The notes beneath the pieces were generated by a model, which had not been told where the DNA came from, did no database searches, and was given only the letters and a program-made list of their open reading frames with translations. Source: Oscillospiraceae bacterium (GTDB lineage Bacteria; Bacillota; Clostridia; Oscillospirales; Acutalibacteraceae). Taken from it: 40,989 bases of DNA. Of this stretch, positions 40,619 through 40,989 are shown one piece after another. The position numbers were made by a program, and so were the translations under genes. How positions within the stretch are numbered: the stretch's first letter is position 1; each line of letters starts with the position of its first letter. The stretch lies in contig CADAMO010000006.1 in the NCBI GenBank assembly GCA_902788995.1, positions 1-40,989 on the forward strand. The letters are read 5' to 3'.

Positions 40619-40704
40619 CGTTACATTTCGCCCTCCGATCCAAACTGCGACGCATTGTCGCCGATATCCTCATTTATTTTACTCAATAGAAATGTAAAAA
40701 GCAA
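40619..40704 (-). promoter_or_regulatory. hsdM promoter and leader, copy 2 of the shared module
   Basis: Reverse strand: TTGCTT (40704-40699), 17 nt, TAAAAT (40681-40676), then GGATATCGGCGACAATGC and CGGAGGGCGAAATG. The whole 86 nt aligns without gaps to 26066-26151. In this copy the ATG is followed directly by TAA, so the former gene start is dead and the module now serves as the hsdM leader. Confidence 0.65.
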
Positions 40705-40857
40705 GCAAAAACACATAGATCGTATCATTCGCAGCTGCTGATCAACGACCGATCTGTAATCCCATTCCGATCCAGTCGTACAATGATTCAAAAAGAGCCC
40801 CTTTTTTTCTTTGCTTAAGCGGCACATATTTTGATCCGCGCAGCAGCGCTCCGGCAG

Positions 40858-40969
40858 AGCATCAAAAAAGGCCGCCTGTTACAGCGACCCGCGAAAAAGA
40901 AATAGCATCAAAAAAGCGTGACGCTCTTTAGAAAGCGAAAAAAGATCAAGAGCATCAAAATAGCATCAA
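40858..40969. repeat. Arm-type repeats AGCATCAA, right end of the island
   Basis: AGCATCAAAAAA at 40858-40869 and 40904-40915, and the spaced pair AGCATCAAAATAGCATCAA at 40951-40969. That 19-nt pair is identical to 16541-16559. No gene is supported in 40705-40989. Confidence 0.65.
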
Positions 40970-40989
40970 TCGGCGTTTGGCCGCGTTTC

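Overview
The window looks like low-to-medium GC Firmicutes DNA, most likely a gut Clostridia/Oscillospiraceae-type genome. The evidence is strong Shine-Dalgarno sites, TnpV/DUF6809/DUF6076-type accessory genes, a CmpB-like membrane protein, Cna-B/SpaA surface modules and rho-independent terminators. The organism call is inference; no rRNA or complete tRNA is present.

Layout. (1) 1-4.3 kb: accessory block with the 3' end of a TnpV gene, a SLOG-family protein divergent from a small HTH regulator, and a LexA-like repressor heading an operon (LexA-like, DUF6076-like, sigma-factor-like) closed by a strong terminator. (2) 4.3-5.05 kb: non-coding mobile-element debris, with a DsrE-like C-terminal remnant, a structured region and four iteron-like units with compensating hairpins. 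(3) 5.05-13.96 kb: metabolic/regulatory block. An alpha/beta hydrolase with a Cys nucleophile and an AMP-forming acyl ligase are divergent from a TetR regulator. A secreted lipase-like enzyme and a CmpB-family membrane protein follow. A reverse-strand operon holds a PHP phosphoesterase, a vestigial hemolysin III start, a TIM-barrel protein and hemolysin III; an Xre regulator stands divergent to it. (4) 14.0-16.06 kb: two TnpV/DUF6809 pairs in opposite gene order, a truncated aminotransferase, and direct repeats GCATCTAAC. (5) 16.19-16.23 kb: the 3' 45 nt of a tRNA-Trp gene with its terminator, read as an attachment site.

(6) 16.48 kb to the window end: a second island. It begins with arm-type repeats (AGCATCAAAAT) and a 5'-truncated tyrosine integrase. 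Next is a three-gene operon, transcribed leftwards: small Cys-containing peptide, lipoprotein, 2520-residue Cna-B/fibro-slime surface protein. Then comes a stretch of gene fossils (AAA/DUF4143 ATPase, transposase-like, secreted enzyme). A glycoside-hydrolase-like cassette follows (GH95-like with an A8 frameshift, GH42-like, beta-propeller GH43-like). The island closes with a type I restriction system (hsdM, hsdS, DUF4238, hsdR). The same arm-type repeats recur at 40.86-40.97 kb, so the island's right junction probably lies just outside the window.

Most interesting points: two tandem islands at one tRNA-Trp site, each with its own arm-repeat family; the peptide-lipoprotein-giant surface protein operon; a shared amphipathic C-terminal tail on three otherwise unrelated secreted proteins; a promoter/leader module shared by hsdM and a dead ATPase gene; and hairpin iterons that keep pairing while changing sequence.
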